Positions 23,673 to 36,512 of a DNA stretch of 64,000 nucleotides are shown here, piece by piece (position 1 is the stretch's first letter; each line of letters begins with the position of its first letter). The notes under the pieces were generated by a model. The model had not been told where the DNA came from. It did no database searches and saw only the letters and a program-made list of their open reading frames with translations. Source of the DNA: Lateolabrax maculatus. Taxonomy: Eukaryota > Chordata > Actinopteri > Acropomatiformes > Lateolabracidae. Location: NCBI GenBank assembly GCA_031216445.1, contig CM062211.1, positions 480,001-544,000 on the forward strand, given 5' to 3'. A program made the position numbers and the translations under genes.

Positions 23673-24504
23673 GTTGGATGATAATTATCTGTGGGTTCAT
23701 CACTATGAGCAACACCATTGAAATTACACGTGGTTATTTGATCTATCGCTAATTATTATTTCATGGTAAGCTAGCCAGTAGTTGACTCGGCACACCAGAC
23801 TTTTCAGTCCGATTCTAGAATAATCAAGTCCTGTCCTATTTTCTTTAAGTAAAAACATCAAACTTCCTTTGAGCTAACGGGCATAACATAACTGATCACT
23901 TCTTTTCTCCATTCTCACATTAGAACACCTTATTTTCCCATCAGCCTTTGCTCCTCTGAGATTTCTAATTTCTGCTGTCCTGTCATGTATTACCCTTCAC
24001 TCTGCCTGGATAAACAACCCAAGCCACTGGTTCAGAAATAGCTGCCCAGTCTCTCTAATCTGCCTTGACAAGTCCACCGACGGCCCAATTACATAACCTG
24101 ATGTTCTTTTCAGGGAAGAGAGGAGGCTTTGGGCTGAGTGTGACCCAAGCTCAATCACACACACAAAAACAGAGTCAATAAACTGGTGATGATGTGTTGT
24201 TGGAGTAGATTTCGTCTGTTTGTTAAACACATTCTAGGGGATTTAAGCTGAGCAGCTGTGTGCTGTGACATAATCTTGCCAGGCCAATCCCTCGTTGTCC
24301 TGAGTCCCCCCTAAGAATGCCAACAATGCCAATTGATTTTATCTGTAACTCATTATATAGTCATTTCAATTTGATAAAGTGTGTCGTTATATCAAAGACC
24401 ACAAGCGTTCATGCACCAGCACTGTAGCTTTCATTTTCAATGAGTTACCTGTCTGTCCATATGATTTCATTTAAATCCCTTTTGTTGTTGTTGTTTTTTT
24501 TTTT

Positions 24505-24890
24505 GATTCACTGATTAGTAGATAAAATAAATATAAAATAGACTTAATAAATCAGTTTCGATAATTAATTATATACTCAAGCAAAAATATCAAACATTCA
24601 CGTGTTCAAGCTTCGCAATTGTGAGGATATGTTGCTTTACCTTGTCTCACGTGATAGTAAACTGATTATCTTTGGAGATTTGCTCAGACAATAAGCGATT
24701 TAATGACATCACCTTGGGCTTTAACAAATTGTAATGTGCATTTATTGCTATTTTCAAAGTTTTATATACTTAACTATTAATTTAGAAAATAATTCAGATG
24801 AACTTTCAGTTTAAGGAAAATTTAAAATTTCAAAGTGCTTTCATTATTTACACTTGCTCTGTCAATTAACAAATAATTAAAAAGTTAACT
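24505..24890 (+). repeat. 'GCTGCAACGATTA' family repeat, copy 2
   Basis: A diverged copy aligned by its middle block 'TTCGCAATTGTGAGGATATG' (compare 'TTCCCAAATGTGAGGTTTGC' at 10.8 kb) and the 'ACCTTGGGCTTTAACAAATTG' block, followed by AT-rich ends. Confidence 0.5.
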
Positions 24891-25271
24891 GTGAGGTAAT
24901 CCCCAGTTGAAGGGGTCGAGGAGGGAGAGACATGAGGCAGCAAAAATACTGCTCAAGCTTGAAGGGACAGGTGCATGACTGGGTTGCTGTAGCTTGCCCT
25001 GCTCATTTCTGCCCCCTAATTTTTTATTTTCCTACGGGAAACATGCATTGCCATGGTTAAAGTTCATGATATGAGTAAATATTGTGACTTAAATGTACAT
25101 CACATCTATAATATGTGTGTGAGACATTCATGTTCATATACACTATATATGTAAATGTTGTCATATTAGATTTATGAATGTGATTGTTCCCTATGGAGAA
25201 ATAATGCTTATAGATGTGATCTACATATTATTACATATATTCCACACAATGAAACGCCGAGGAGAGGGAAA

Positions 25272-25277
<6 letters not shown>

Positions 25278-25320
<43 letters not shown>
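25278..25320. repeat. (TA)n microsatellite
   Basis: About 21 uninterrupted TA units. Confidence 0.97.
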
Positions 25321-25321
<1 letters not shown>

Positions 25322-25507
25322 CACATATTTAGTAATATTTTTTCATATTCTTTTTTTTTTTAATTCCTATTTTATATTCATGCTTAGGTTGACTTTTGCA
25401 CTACTTGTCTCCTACTTGTTACGCACCAATACACCACAGCAAATTCCTTGTATGTGAAAACCTACATGGCAATAAACATATTACACACATAATTCTGATT
25501 CTGATTC
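25321..25507 (+). repeat. L2-type LINE 3' end
   Basis: Contains 'TTTTGCACTACTTGTCTCC', 'TGTGAAAACCTACATGGCAA' and the tail ATTCTGATTCTGATTC. These are the same blocks as the 3' UTR of the LINE at 6.36-6.6 kb (there on the minus strand) and the copy at 55.5-55.7 kb. Confidence 0.85.
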
Positions 25508-25842
25508 AACAATGTAATAACACTTTGATATTTTAACGATTAGTCCAAATTCAACCAATGTAGTTAAGGTCCAGGGAAATATTCATGACACAATTATAAT
25601 GGTGTCATGACAGCCAATTTCAAAACCAACCACATATAACAGTTTAATGTAATGTTACAGGTTATGTTGTCTTGGTAAATTTTAAGTTGTCCTAACAAAG
25701 ACATCTAAAACAATGTCAACTTTGCATTAAAAATAATAATGATGCTTGATAATGATGATGACGTAAGTCATAAACATTCATAAAGAGTCCTTCATGTGCA
25801 TTACAGGTTTCATGTCATGGTTATGACAGTGGCATCTCAGTC

Positions 25843-27070
25843 TTATGCACACCCATTCAAATTAAGTGTTACTATATATGTTACTGAGATAAGAATATAA
25901 TACTGTGGTGGCAGGTAATGGTACTGTAGTGTAGACCAACAGCTTGTCAAGAGGTAGTAGAATAAAGGACAGGATGCTACGGTTTGTGCACTTTGTGGCT
26001 GGGGTGGTTTGTTGGCTGGTTTGTTGGCCTTTTTTCTGCACTGCTGGGTGAAGAGTTCATCTATGGATGGCAGTTCCATCTTGGTGATGTGTTTTTCAGT
26101 TTTCACCACCCTCTGTAATGTTTTTCGGTTGAGGGCGGTGCAATAGCCATACCAAGTGGTCACGCAGCTTGTCGGGATACTCTCAAGGAAGTATCATCAT
26201 TGCCAGTGATCAGGCCGATGGCTGTCATGTCATCAGCAAACTTAATTAGGGGGTTGGATGGCCATGCAGTCTTGAGTGAATAGGGAGAGTACAGGAGAGG
26301 GCTGAGCATGCAGTCCTGAAAGGCACCGGTGTTGAGACTCAGGGTGGAGAATGTGGTGGTTCCTGGGGGTCTGCCAGCACAGCCAGTCAGGAATTTCAGG
26401 ATCCAGTCACACAGGGCAGTGTTGAGCCCCATGTCTCTGAGCTTGACGATGAGTTTGGAGGGCACAATGGTATTGGATTATGAACTATAGTCAATAAACA
26501 GCATTCTCACATATCTGTTCCTCTGGTCCAGGTGGGAGAGGGCAGTGTGGAGGGTTAGGGATATGGTGTCATCTGTTGAGCTGTTTGGCCTGTTTGGAAG
26601 GGAGGAGGCGATAAAAGTTTTGACTAACCACTCAAAGCACTTCATGATAGTGGAGGGGAATGCTATAGGGCAGTAGCTGTTCAGGCAGAGGGCTTTGGTC
26701 TACAATAAAAGCAGCCTCTAGTTTCTGGCTGTGAGGTCTCAGTCCTGTTGATAACTCCATATTGCTGTGAGAACGGCTGATGTGAACTCCCTAAGGAGAT
26801 AATAAGGATGGCGTCTGATCATATGATGCTCTAGGTTAGGAAAACACCCCCTTGCTCTTCCCCAATGTTATTGTGCAGTCCTGACGGTGAACGAAGAGCC
26901 CTTCTGGAACAAGAGCTGAGTCTGGGATTGAAGGGTCGAGCGTGAACATCTTAACACTACAGTTGTTAGTGTGAAGTTGAAAAACCATCCTGCTCCTGAG
27001 TTCATCCAGCTTATTATCCAGTGAGTGGACATTGCCTCAGCTGAACCAGGACCTGGGCCGCAACCCCCCT
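25843..27070 (-). mobile_element. Deleted LINE: endonuclease start, RT core and C-terminal part
   Basis: On the minus strand, 27050-26880 reads SLDNKLDELRSRMVF then LVPEGLFVHRQD, the opening of an apurinic-type LINE endonuclease. After a gap, 26720-26160 carries RT sequence including LIKFADDMTAIGLITGNDD, where FADDT has become FADDM. Then 26163-25843 gives TWYGYCTALNRKTLQRVVK and a C-terminal basic stretch. The order endonuclease, RT, C-terminus is correct for one ORF2, but large parts are missing and the frame is broken. Confidence 0.85.
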
Positions 27071-27238
27071 TTCCTTTGTCTCCTCTGTTTACCAGGTACA
27101 GCAATAGGTAATCCCAGCCATGGGTATTCCTTATTGTTCATAGATCATGGTGAGAAAGTGTTGTCCAAGATTTTCTCTTCTTCACATCAGTTACCCTTAC
27201 AGCATTACACTTTGAACTAGAAAATTTCACATTGAAAT

Positions 27239-27592
27239 TTTTGGAGTGGGCTGGTGGGGCGAGGACGCTCACTGAACCCCGTATCATTTCAGATAACCGA
27301 GCTCTACCTGAAATAAGTTCCAAAAACGAGTGTGGAGCTTGTAATTATGAGAAGGAATTAAGTCGGTCAATCGATGATCGATGTCACACACCACCTGGTG
27401 ATAATTCATGTTTCATGAACAGTTAAAAAAAAAAAAAAACAGAGCAGGCCAAAAACACCATAATAAGCAGTACAGATGACCGTATCTGTGTCTGGGGAGG
27501 GGCTGACTCTGTCCTGATCTATACAGAGAATGAGCTGAGGAGAAACCTTTTAAATTTTAACTTTCAGAGGATCCAATCCCAAAAATAACCAT
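27239..27592 (+). repeat. Unnamed interspersed repeat, copy A (inverted partner at 61.4-62.3 kb)
   Basis: Blocks 'GGGCGAGGACGCTCACTGAA', 'CGAGTGTGGAGCTTGTAATT', 'CACCTGGTGATAATTCATGT' and 'GAGCTGAGGAGAAACCTTTT' all recur, in reverse complement and the same internal order, at 61.44-62.30 kb. Family unknown to me; possibly part of an endogenous retrovirus or a DNA element. Confidence 0.8.
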
Positions 27593-28578
27593 CAGAACAA
27601 TCACGTTCTGCTGAAGTCAGATATGTAATTTTTATGTTTGTGGTGTTAAAACTGTGGACATGACAGGGAGGTAGAAATATAAGGAGAGAAAGAAAAGTCA
27701 GGGTGTTTATGTTGTAAGTTTACATGAAGGCCTATGGAGAGATATAGCCATCGATTCGAGATCGAGCCGCACATTTGGATGTATTTTTTGCATATGTGCT
27801 TTCAAAACTGTGGGAGGAGAAGCACGGCGAAATTTTCTGGTGGAAGAAGAATAATTATAAGAAGAAGTATGGAGGATAACAATAGTGCGCCTCTGTGTTA
27901 TCACACAGCTGGCCCACTATTATGGCTAATAGTGGTGCCTCTAATCACTGCTGCACTTTTTGTGTGAGGGATATCGGGGGGGGGGGGGCTGTTAGCCTCT
28001 GCTGAGCTGCCTCTGGCAGGCATCTGAACAATGTTTTTGGAGTTCACTACTGAAGCAACCAACACATTATCATACTTAAACGTCAAATCAGTTGTTTGTC
28101 ATTGCCTTCCAGAACGATTCATACGAGGGCTTTCTGATCATGCGGCAATCTGAAAATGACCTACTTCTCACTTGATTTCTCAGTAAACATTCTTCTCATG
28201 AGTTTATGGCCTCGACCGCTAGTTTCAAGTCTTCTTCACTACAACATGATGTTCATTTTGTAAATTAGAATCACATTTGCACGAAAATAGATGACAAAGC
28301 AGCATATGCTTTAAGGCGGGACTAACTATCGAGCACTACCCTCTCGTCCAAATATGTCACTTCTCGTTCCAAAAAAACAAAAACAAGATGGTGACAGCCA
28401 AAACGCAGAACTCGCACTTTCCACAAACCAATGGATGATGTCACGGAGGCTATGTCCACTTCTTTTATACAGTCTCTGTTTCTGATCTGCCACCTCTGTG
28501 GTTAATGCTGCTACCATAAATATTTTTATATAATAAAATGGGTCAAATAACTATATGTAGTGTGAAATGGTTAACTTG

Positions 28579-29021
28579 TAGCCTGGGAACCAGACGAATC
28601 TGTGAGCACATGTTTTATTTGCTCTGGCAGATACGTCTGGCCCCTCTCCCATTCAAACAGATTTCCTTGGTACTGGCAGCGCCATTGCATTGGGCAAAAC
28701 AATCACAACCATTTATCTAATATGAGGCGGGTTTAATGCGATGACTGACAGATAGGAGTGCCATTGAGGAATCTTGGTGAATAAACAAGATGGCTGCCCC
28801 GTTCCCCACCCGGCTACAGCGGCATTATCAAATGGAGCGGACGGTAAATTTTCTCTAAAAGAAGACAAAACAACTGCACTCAAACTTTATGTTGAAAAGA
28901 ATTATGTGTTTGCTGTACTTCTGACAGGACGTTTTGTACAACAGGATGGCATTTCATTGCTCTGATTGGTGTCGAATTGTTGCCTGTTGAATCGAAAATG
29001 AACTGAGAGGTTCCAGACTAA
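28579..29021. mobile_element. MITE-like element, copy A
   Basis: Starts TAGCCTGGGAACCAGACGAA and ends GAGAGGTTCCAGACTA. The ends are imperfect inverted repeats (TAGCCTGGGAACC against TAGTCTGGAACC). A shorter copy with the same ends is at 55129-55403. No transposase is encoded, and no clear target duplication is visible. Confidence 0.65.
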
Positions 29022-29415
29022 AACAGAGCTAGAAGGAGTGTGACTGTTGGATTTACATTTTTTAAATGAATGTTAACATTGCTCTGCGTCTGCTGGATGT
29101 GTAATAAGAAAATACTTGCTAACATGTATGCAATTTGTAAGCTGCTTAATTTAATGTTTTGTTTACAGCTCATTTCCGCTGTCTTCCAAAAGCCAACAAA
29201 TCAGTGAATGTGGGTTAATAATGAAATTACCTGGTAAAGATTAGAGAAAAAATGCAGTCAAAAACCAATTTTGACTGTTGGTAGGAGATGGGTTGCAAAC
29301 CCCTATCTCTTCCATCTTGTAGGTGTTTAAACAAGTGTTAAATTACTTTTCTAAGGGTACTTATTTTTTTGACAGTATGGATACCGCCCAAAAAATCAGC
29401 TGCAGATGGTGCAAC

Positions 29416-29418
<3 letters not shown>

Positions 29419-29454
<36 letters not shown>
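29419..29454. repeat. (TA)n microsatellite
   Basis: About 18 AT units leading into a short GT run. Confidence 0.95.
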
Positions 29455-29462
<8 letters not shown>

Positions 29463-32400
29463 ATTCCTACTATTTTTTCCAAGAGAAATCTCTGTCCATT
29501 TGATTATTGTAACTTTAATTAAATTTAATTTAAATTAAAAACAGCTTTTCACATCATAGTTATCAACCATTTGTTGGCTTTAACCTATTATTTATTGATT
29601 TAAATGAATATTTCACCTGGTCATACCACATAATGATTATCCGTTCTGCCACCTGACAACATTAGTAATGACTGGAAATATGAATTATATATTATTATAT
29701 TTTTATTTCAAATACAAAAAATGTTTTAGTCGTCAGTCTCTATTGAATTAAAAGTAGTAAACTGGTCAAAAACAGGACATATCACATGAAATCAGCAACT
29801 GGAATAGGCTACAGCGCAATAGATTGATTAAATACACTGTGTCTACTAAGGAGAAGGAGCCTTTACGTGATTTACTAGTTACTCATTTTAATCTGAATGT
29901 CAGCTCAGATTAAGGTGTTTACATGAAGCATTCATATTCTGATTGGGCTATTTTTTTATTCATTTGTGAAATAAAAAGCTCCATGTAAAACTCTCCAAAC
30001 TCAATGGATGTCATACTGTCTTCAAGTGAAACTTCCTCAGATCTAGAAAGACCACAATGGGTTTATAAGGTTATATAAAACTTGTCAAACAGAAGTGTGC
30101 AAGAGCGAAGGCAGCTCACTGAAGCGATACAGTGCAAAGCAATCTCTATCAAACACACAGTTGCTCATTATTAGCCTGAAGCAATTATATAATAAATAAA
30201 TAAATGCATGTCAGCTATGTAATGCTCAAGCTGTGTTTATGAAGTATAATCCAGTATCCGCTGTGTGTGTCCAGCCTGTCTCACAGTGAGATGATGGCCT
30301 GTCAGTAGGCAGCAGGGCCCCTTTACCACAGTGGATCTTATGTCATAAGGGGCCTTAGTTACCATTTTGCAGCCTATCACAGTTATGTAAGGAGATTTAC
30401 AGCTTGCCTGACATAACACTGTGCTCCACCCTGTTACAATGATGAGGTTTGTGTGAGCTGATGTTGCCCGTGTATATCACTCTGAGGTATTATATTATGG
30501 CATTACATTTAGCAATCAATCAAAATTCTCACTCTCTGCACAGCAAAATAAACATGAGTAGGTCTTTGCACTGATGGGGAGGGCAGCTAATGGAGGCCAG
30601 GGTAAAATAGGGAATAAGACAACAGTATGGGTGGTATACTGCAGTTTTTTAGATGAGAAACATCTATGAGGGAGGCACTGAACATAAACAGCTTAAACTG
30701 CAAACCCTAATTGCCCTTATTACCAATGTAAAAGTTGAACAAATCCTTTTAAGAAACACATTAGAAAACCCAGTAGACAAACCCAGTAGATGTGATATGC
30801 AGCATCAGTCCTTACTATCAGGTATATTAGTCAAACTGCCAGATCAACACAAGTACTTAAAAGCATTGTAAAAACCCTAACTCTTGGTCCACTTACTAGA
30901 TTTCTTCTGAAGCGAGTTTGAAAGCCAAGCAATGTGGCTAAAAGCTTCAAAAGAAGGACCTACAGTTAAGATTCTTTTGTCAAAATACTATTTCCAAGGT
31001 CCAGAATTAACCATGAGCCTCAATATTACAAAGCACCTTTATGTTAACTATGAATGTATAGCACAATGTAAAAAACACTCAAACTAAAACAAGGAAGCAG
31101 GAATAAACACAAATCAAATACAACAAATTAACAATTTCCACATCTTTTAAATGTTTTGTCCTTTTTCCACCACTAATTATGTAAAGTAGGGCAGTGTATC
31201 GAACTTCTACACTTTTTAAGGACTGGCTGAATTGTGTCCTTTTCATTGAATATCAAAAACTATCAATTTTCAAAAGTTGCCATTGAATGCCTGGTCAGAA
31301 AAAGTTTGGTTTGCTTATTTTTTTATGTAATATTTTCTGATTATATTATTTATATTATTTGTTTAATAATCTTCAAGACAAAGCTTCTGTATGGATTATT
31401 GTGTAAGGGTGACTGGGAAGGTTGGTGTGTTATGTTAAATCTAAAAAAGAGGTTTAGTAGGAGAACATGTTTATATGCCTTCAAAGGAAAATTAAAAAAT
31501 GAGACAGGGTAGGCAATTTATCCTGGAAGCACTTTTTGTTGAAATTCTCCTTACCTCCCAATAGCATATTGAGCTTATTACACTGTTTTAGCTAAGAAAC
31601 AGTGACGACACAAGCTACAATGGAAATGTCAATGACATTTTTATGTAATTAATGGAGTACCTGGAGCACATGATGTGACATTCTGAGACAGCACCCCAGG
31701 GAACCAGGCTTGGTTTTCAGGACTTTGTTAATAAGATAATAAGAATCCTGATATACTTCAAAACCCAAAAGGACAGCGAATGTGCACATGGTTCAATACA
31801 TGCTACACTGGGCAATGTGAGAACATTGAGAAAAGTTCAACACATTAGTACAACCTCTCTAAAGAGTCCATCATGTAGACACGGACCACTGCAGCTTCTA
31901 ATCCTCTCCTGCCATTAAAAATAGTTAGCTAGTTGAATACTTTCCCAGAGATGTGCTAAATCAAGCTTCAAAACAACAACATCTAAAACCTCCTCCCCCC
32001 TACACCTTCCTGAAGTCTAAATTTGGAGGCTCATCCAACAAATTTTGTAACTTCCTGGAAACTGACTGTCAGACAATCATGGCCACTTCATGGGATCATG
32101 CAGCGGTGAGAGGGTAAGAAGGAGCTGAACTTCTCTCTCAAGCTCTCGTTTTCATTCTTCAACTGCTTCTGCCACTTTTCGCCTGAAAACCATGGATGCC
32201 TTTGAGGAGAGATTCTTAAAGTGTGCGCAGTTATCCCAGATCGAACGATTATGGAGTCTCACCTATCTTTATGACATCAGGCCTTTAAGAGTGGCTGTTT
32301 TAGACAGCTATAAACACTGGAAGACATGCTGTACGAAATAGTTTGTTTCAAGCATTCCCCGACCTTCAGCGGCTTTTAATTGGCTCAGTTTCCATGGTCA

Positions 32401-33309
32401 TGTACAGCTCCCTCTAATAAACCAAAACAACCCCTAAACCGTCCTTGGTTCCTTTGTCTCCTTCCTTTCCCATAGACAGAGAATATATGGAGGTCAGGGT
32501 CAGAAGTCACTCTGAGGGAGGGGTTGTAAAATGGCTTCTCATGCCATGCAAGACCGTCTTCTCACTTTGCTGTAGGAGATGAGAGGCATTTGCAAAGGGA
32601 TGTGACCAGTCAGCAACAGCTAACAGCATCCTCAAAGGTCGTCAGGTCCCAGAGGCAGACCATCCATCATTACTGATCCCCCCTCTCATCCCCTGACCTG
32701 TGAAGTTTGACTAGCAGCACACGGCAGCCTCTCCTACAGTGTATAGGTCTATGACGAGACCGCACATCCCTGACAAGCAACATCTTGTCAGGATGACAGG
32801 CTGGTTCAAGGCTCTGTCAGGACCTTTAACTTAAACCTACAATATAAGCTTAAGGCAATAAAAGTCTGTTGTTAGACCTGCCTTCCTCCAACACAATTGG
32901 GCAAGTTTCTGCCCCAAAACAACAGAATACCTGTAAACTGCTTGCAGCCTGTAGCTGAGTTAGGCCTACCTGGAGTTCATAAAGCTACCACAGACTGCTT
33001 TCCTCCATTGTCTCTGCAGCAGTTACTTGTGTTCACTAATGATTATGCCCACAGCTAATGGTACACCTCCCAAAATTATTTAAATGACAATTACAGTCAA
33101 AGGACTTGCATCAGAAGCCCCTTGAGAAAACTGGAAGTGGACTGTGTCCAACAATCTTGTAACTTTCCGAAAAACCAACAATGCATCATGCCCACTTTAC
33201 CAAGCAATTAGGTAAGTGTGCAGAGGTGTGAAAGTAGGCAGGGTCTGAACTTCTCTCTTTTTTCATTCTTCACACAGGTACTTCCATAACCTTTTGTGTA
33301 TAGTAATTA

Positions 33310-33400
33310 TATTAATTAATAAATTATCAGAATTTTTTTGCGATTAATTTTTTCTGTCAAATGACTATTTGCTTAGTTGACTAATAATTTCAGCTGTAGT
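33310..33400 (-). repeat. 'GCTGCAACGATTA' family fragment
   Basis: Short antisense fragment ending 'GACTAATAATTTCAGCTGTA', comparable to the ends of the copies at 38.8 and 39.5 kb. Confidence 0.45.
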
Positions 33401-34019
33401 AGGTTTTATGAGGTCATTTTGTCAGATATTGTACAGGACATACTCAAGTTAACATGGACTTCTTAGACCGGGAGGAGGCAGAGAGTGGAGTCATGGTTAT
33501 GAGCATGAATGTGTGTGTAAGTGTGTGGAGAGGAGACAGTGGTAAGGCCTGGCCGTGTGTTATATTACAGCAATGCGTTCAGTGTAGCCTGGAGGAACTG
33601 CCTGAATGGATTACTCTAACAGGCTTAACAGCAGCCCTGACAGGCTAACAGCACAAGACAACTAGCAGGGAACAAAACTCAGAGATACAGACAAAATCAC
33701 TACAGGGGGAGGAGAAGAGTAAGCACTGATGAGCCATGAAAGCAAGAAAGAGTGAAAGAAGACTACGCTAGAATCTGTAGCAAAAGCAAACAAGGCAAAA
33801 GTGAATTAGTCTAGAAAAAAACAACATGAAAGCAGATAAAAGAAAAAGGTCAGCCTATTGTCATAATCTTGTCAATATGTATACAGAATGAGATAAACAG
33901 GAGATAATTATGATAATTAAAGTGCTGACTGACTTCCAGGCCAGTCTGTGTGGGGACAGATGGTCCAGGCCAGAGGGGAGCTTTAGCTGCTCAAATCCTT
34001 TTGTGTCCTGTTGCAGGAC

Positions 34020-34385
34020 ACTCCCACCTCAGCCACAGACTACACACTTCGGTGCTCCAGTCATATATAAAGCTGCACTGGCCAACTTCCCAGCTCCAAA
34101 TGGCAGCAAAGGAGTTATTTGAACATTGTATATGCTGGCTCCACAATGGTGGAACAAGCTTCCCACTGACATCAGGACAACAGAAAATCTACACATCTCC
34201 CGTTGCAGACTGAAAACTCTGTCCAGACTGCACCTTGGTATATTTCTAAATGCAGCACTTGAAGCAGCTCAGCTTATTTGATGAGATTTCTGGACTGTAT
34301 CCACATGGTTGAATGCACTTATTGTAAGTTGTTTTGGATAAAAGCATCAGCTAAAAAAATGTAATGTAATATAATGTAATGAACA
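34020..34385 (+). mobile_element. LINE C-terminal/3' end with (AATGT)n tail
   Basis: Contains a decayed 'WNKLPTDIR'-like coding stretch around 34140-34200, then 'TTGTTTTGGATAAAAGCATC' and a tail of AATGT/AATAT units to 34380. This is the classic shape of a teleost L2-like 3' end. Confidence 0.75.
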
Positions 34386-35386
34386 AACGGAATATGAATA
34401 GCCAGAAACAGGGTTACACTGGAGCAGTAAGTTCTCCCAGAGGATTAAACATCCCAGACTGTTTACATTGAACTGGCTAGTTCCATAGAGGTGTGTTGTA
34501 GGGTTATTCCTTTATCACATTCATCTCATGAGACCAGTGTCAGGTTTATTTGCATAGTCCTTTCACCTCAATACAGCCACTTTTAGACATTGACCTTGTT
34601 ATATAGATGTAATGACAGTTCATGTCCTTAAATGTCAGTCTCATGTCTAAATAGGCACCTGAGTCACCTTAACATAAAAGTCGCAGCCACAATCTCACTA
34701 GGTCAGACCTACTAATATTTCTGTATCACTTTCAACATTACACAAGTCTGAATTTAATCAGATTAATGTAAAAACTGCAGCACAACAAGGTAAAAAATGG
34801 AAATATCACAAATCAGTTAAATAAACCAGAAAATGCTATTATGTCAGTGTATAAATACGTTTTATTTTACTTTGTCATGCAGGACAAATGAGGTTTAAAA
34901 ACCCATTTACAATCACAAGAGAAGAGAAGTCATCAGAGAAGTACTCCCTCCCTATTTTCAAAATTATCCAGCAATATCCAGCATAACGCTTTACATGTAG
35001 CATGATAGAAAACAGGAATTAAACAAGTCACAACAGTGCCCACAAATGTGTGGGCACTGTCAGCAGATTCTATAACAAATAATGAAATTGGTGAGAAAAT
35101 GTATCAGAGAGATTTTCTGCCCCTATTGCACACTAGAGATCGGTATCGAAACCCAGAATCAAACAGGCCCGGGACTAAATTATTATAGATTGTAGTATTG
35201 ATAAGCTCTGATGTTACTGGTTCTGCTCTTGTTATTGGAGAAATGAAGAAAACAGAATCCCACTAGCACTAGCCAGGGCCTGTACGCAGCATATGTAGAA
35301 TCAATGTTTAAAGGATAAAAATCAATGTTTTATGTTTTGATGATGAGCACTGGCATTATAATGTGACAAAGGTTAAGTTCCTTAGT

Positions 35387-35429
<43 letters not shown>

Positions 35430-35470
35430 TTAATAATAATATTTCAGTGCTTTTCAGGGTACTCAAAAAT
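35387..35470 (-). repeat. (AAT)n microsatellite and antisense LINE tail
   Basis: About 13 AAT units run into 'TTTCAGTGCTTTTCAGGGTA' and 'AATACTTTACA', the reverse complement of the kind of tail seen at 2815-2881. Confidence 0.65.
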
Positions 35471-36109
35471 ACTTTACATTAACACAAGCAACACACTAAA
35501 AACAAACAAACCTCAGAGGTAGCTGGGAGGGAGACAGAGTGGAATTGTCGATGGTGAGGCAGATGTTGTGAGTGGTTTTGGTGAGGGACATGGGGATCAT
35601 GTGACATTTATCACATGAAAAGGAGAGGACCAAGCACTTAACCCTGAGGTATGCCTTGGGACAATTCTTTATTTTTGAAAATTACGTATGAAAAGAGTTC
35701 ATACGTTCATTGGTTTCAGATCATTGTTAACAGAATGGTGATGAACGCATGTTGGAATTTTTGCCTCGGGCCCCAAAAGACTCTAAATTAAATGCTACAT
35801 TGGCTTCTCTAGTTGTTTTGTGAACTGGATAGTTGTATAGTGGACAGTGGTGATTCTAATCTTGTAAAAGTTGAATTTTTACACAAAGTCTAACTGTTAT
35901 AAAAGACATTCAGCTTGAAACAAGACATTTTGAAACTTGTGGGAACAGAGGAAACCTTTATCCCTTTAAAGGGAATTATTGGCACCTAGGGACAGGAGTT
36001 GATTGTAAAACCCTTTGCTTTAACCAGCCCAGCCAATTCCCCCTGAGGTGATATTAACTCATTTACATATGTCTCATTGAGAAAATGACATTGTCTCCCC
36101 TCTCCCCCT

Positions 36110-36240
36110 CTCTCCTCCCCTTTCAACCCAACTCGGTCGATGCAGATGGCCACCCACCCAGAGCCTGGTTCTGCTCGAGGTTTCTACCTGTTAAAAGGGA
36201 GTTTTTCCTCGCCACTGTCACCAAGTGCTGCTCATGTTTG
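36110..36240 (+). repeat. LINE 3' UTR fragment
   Basis: Near-identical to 21585-21705 ('CCCAACTCGGTCGATGCAGA' through 'TTTTTCCTCGCCACTGTCAC'). Any open frame over it is an accident of this repeat. Confidence 0.8.
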
Positions 36241-36466
36241 GAACTGTGTGTGAGGAGTGGTAAGTGTGAAGGATGGAGATACAGAAGAGAACATGAAAGG
36301 AGAAGAGAGGGAGTATAAGAAGGAGGAGGAAGACAATGAAGAGGAGGAGTAGAAGGTCTGATGTTTGTAAGTTCTGACAAGTTGAACACCTGATAGACTG
36401 GATCACCTGAGAACGGAAACTGAGCTGTTATTTTCAGAAGGGCTTCCTCATCACAGGCTCCACTGC

Positions 36467-36512
36467 ATGTGTGTGTGTGTGTGTGAGAGTGAGTGAGTGA
36501 GTGAGTGAGAGT
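36467..36512. repeat. (GT)n/(GTGA)n microsatellite
   Basis: A short GT run followed by GAGT repeats. Confidence 0.9.

Noticed and set aside
32185..32345. Plus-strand ATG with a short protein-like stretch near 32.19 kb
   Set aside because: No splice-site support, no recognised domain and quick stops; could be a conserved noncoding element but cannot be judged from one sequence.
32030..33280. Possible 1.1-kb-apart direct repeat (GTAACTTCC...GAACTTCTCTC at 32.05 and 33.17 kb)
   Set aside because: Similarity is patchy and short; I could not establish it as one repeat by eye.
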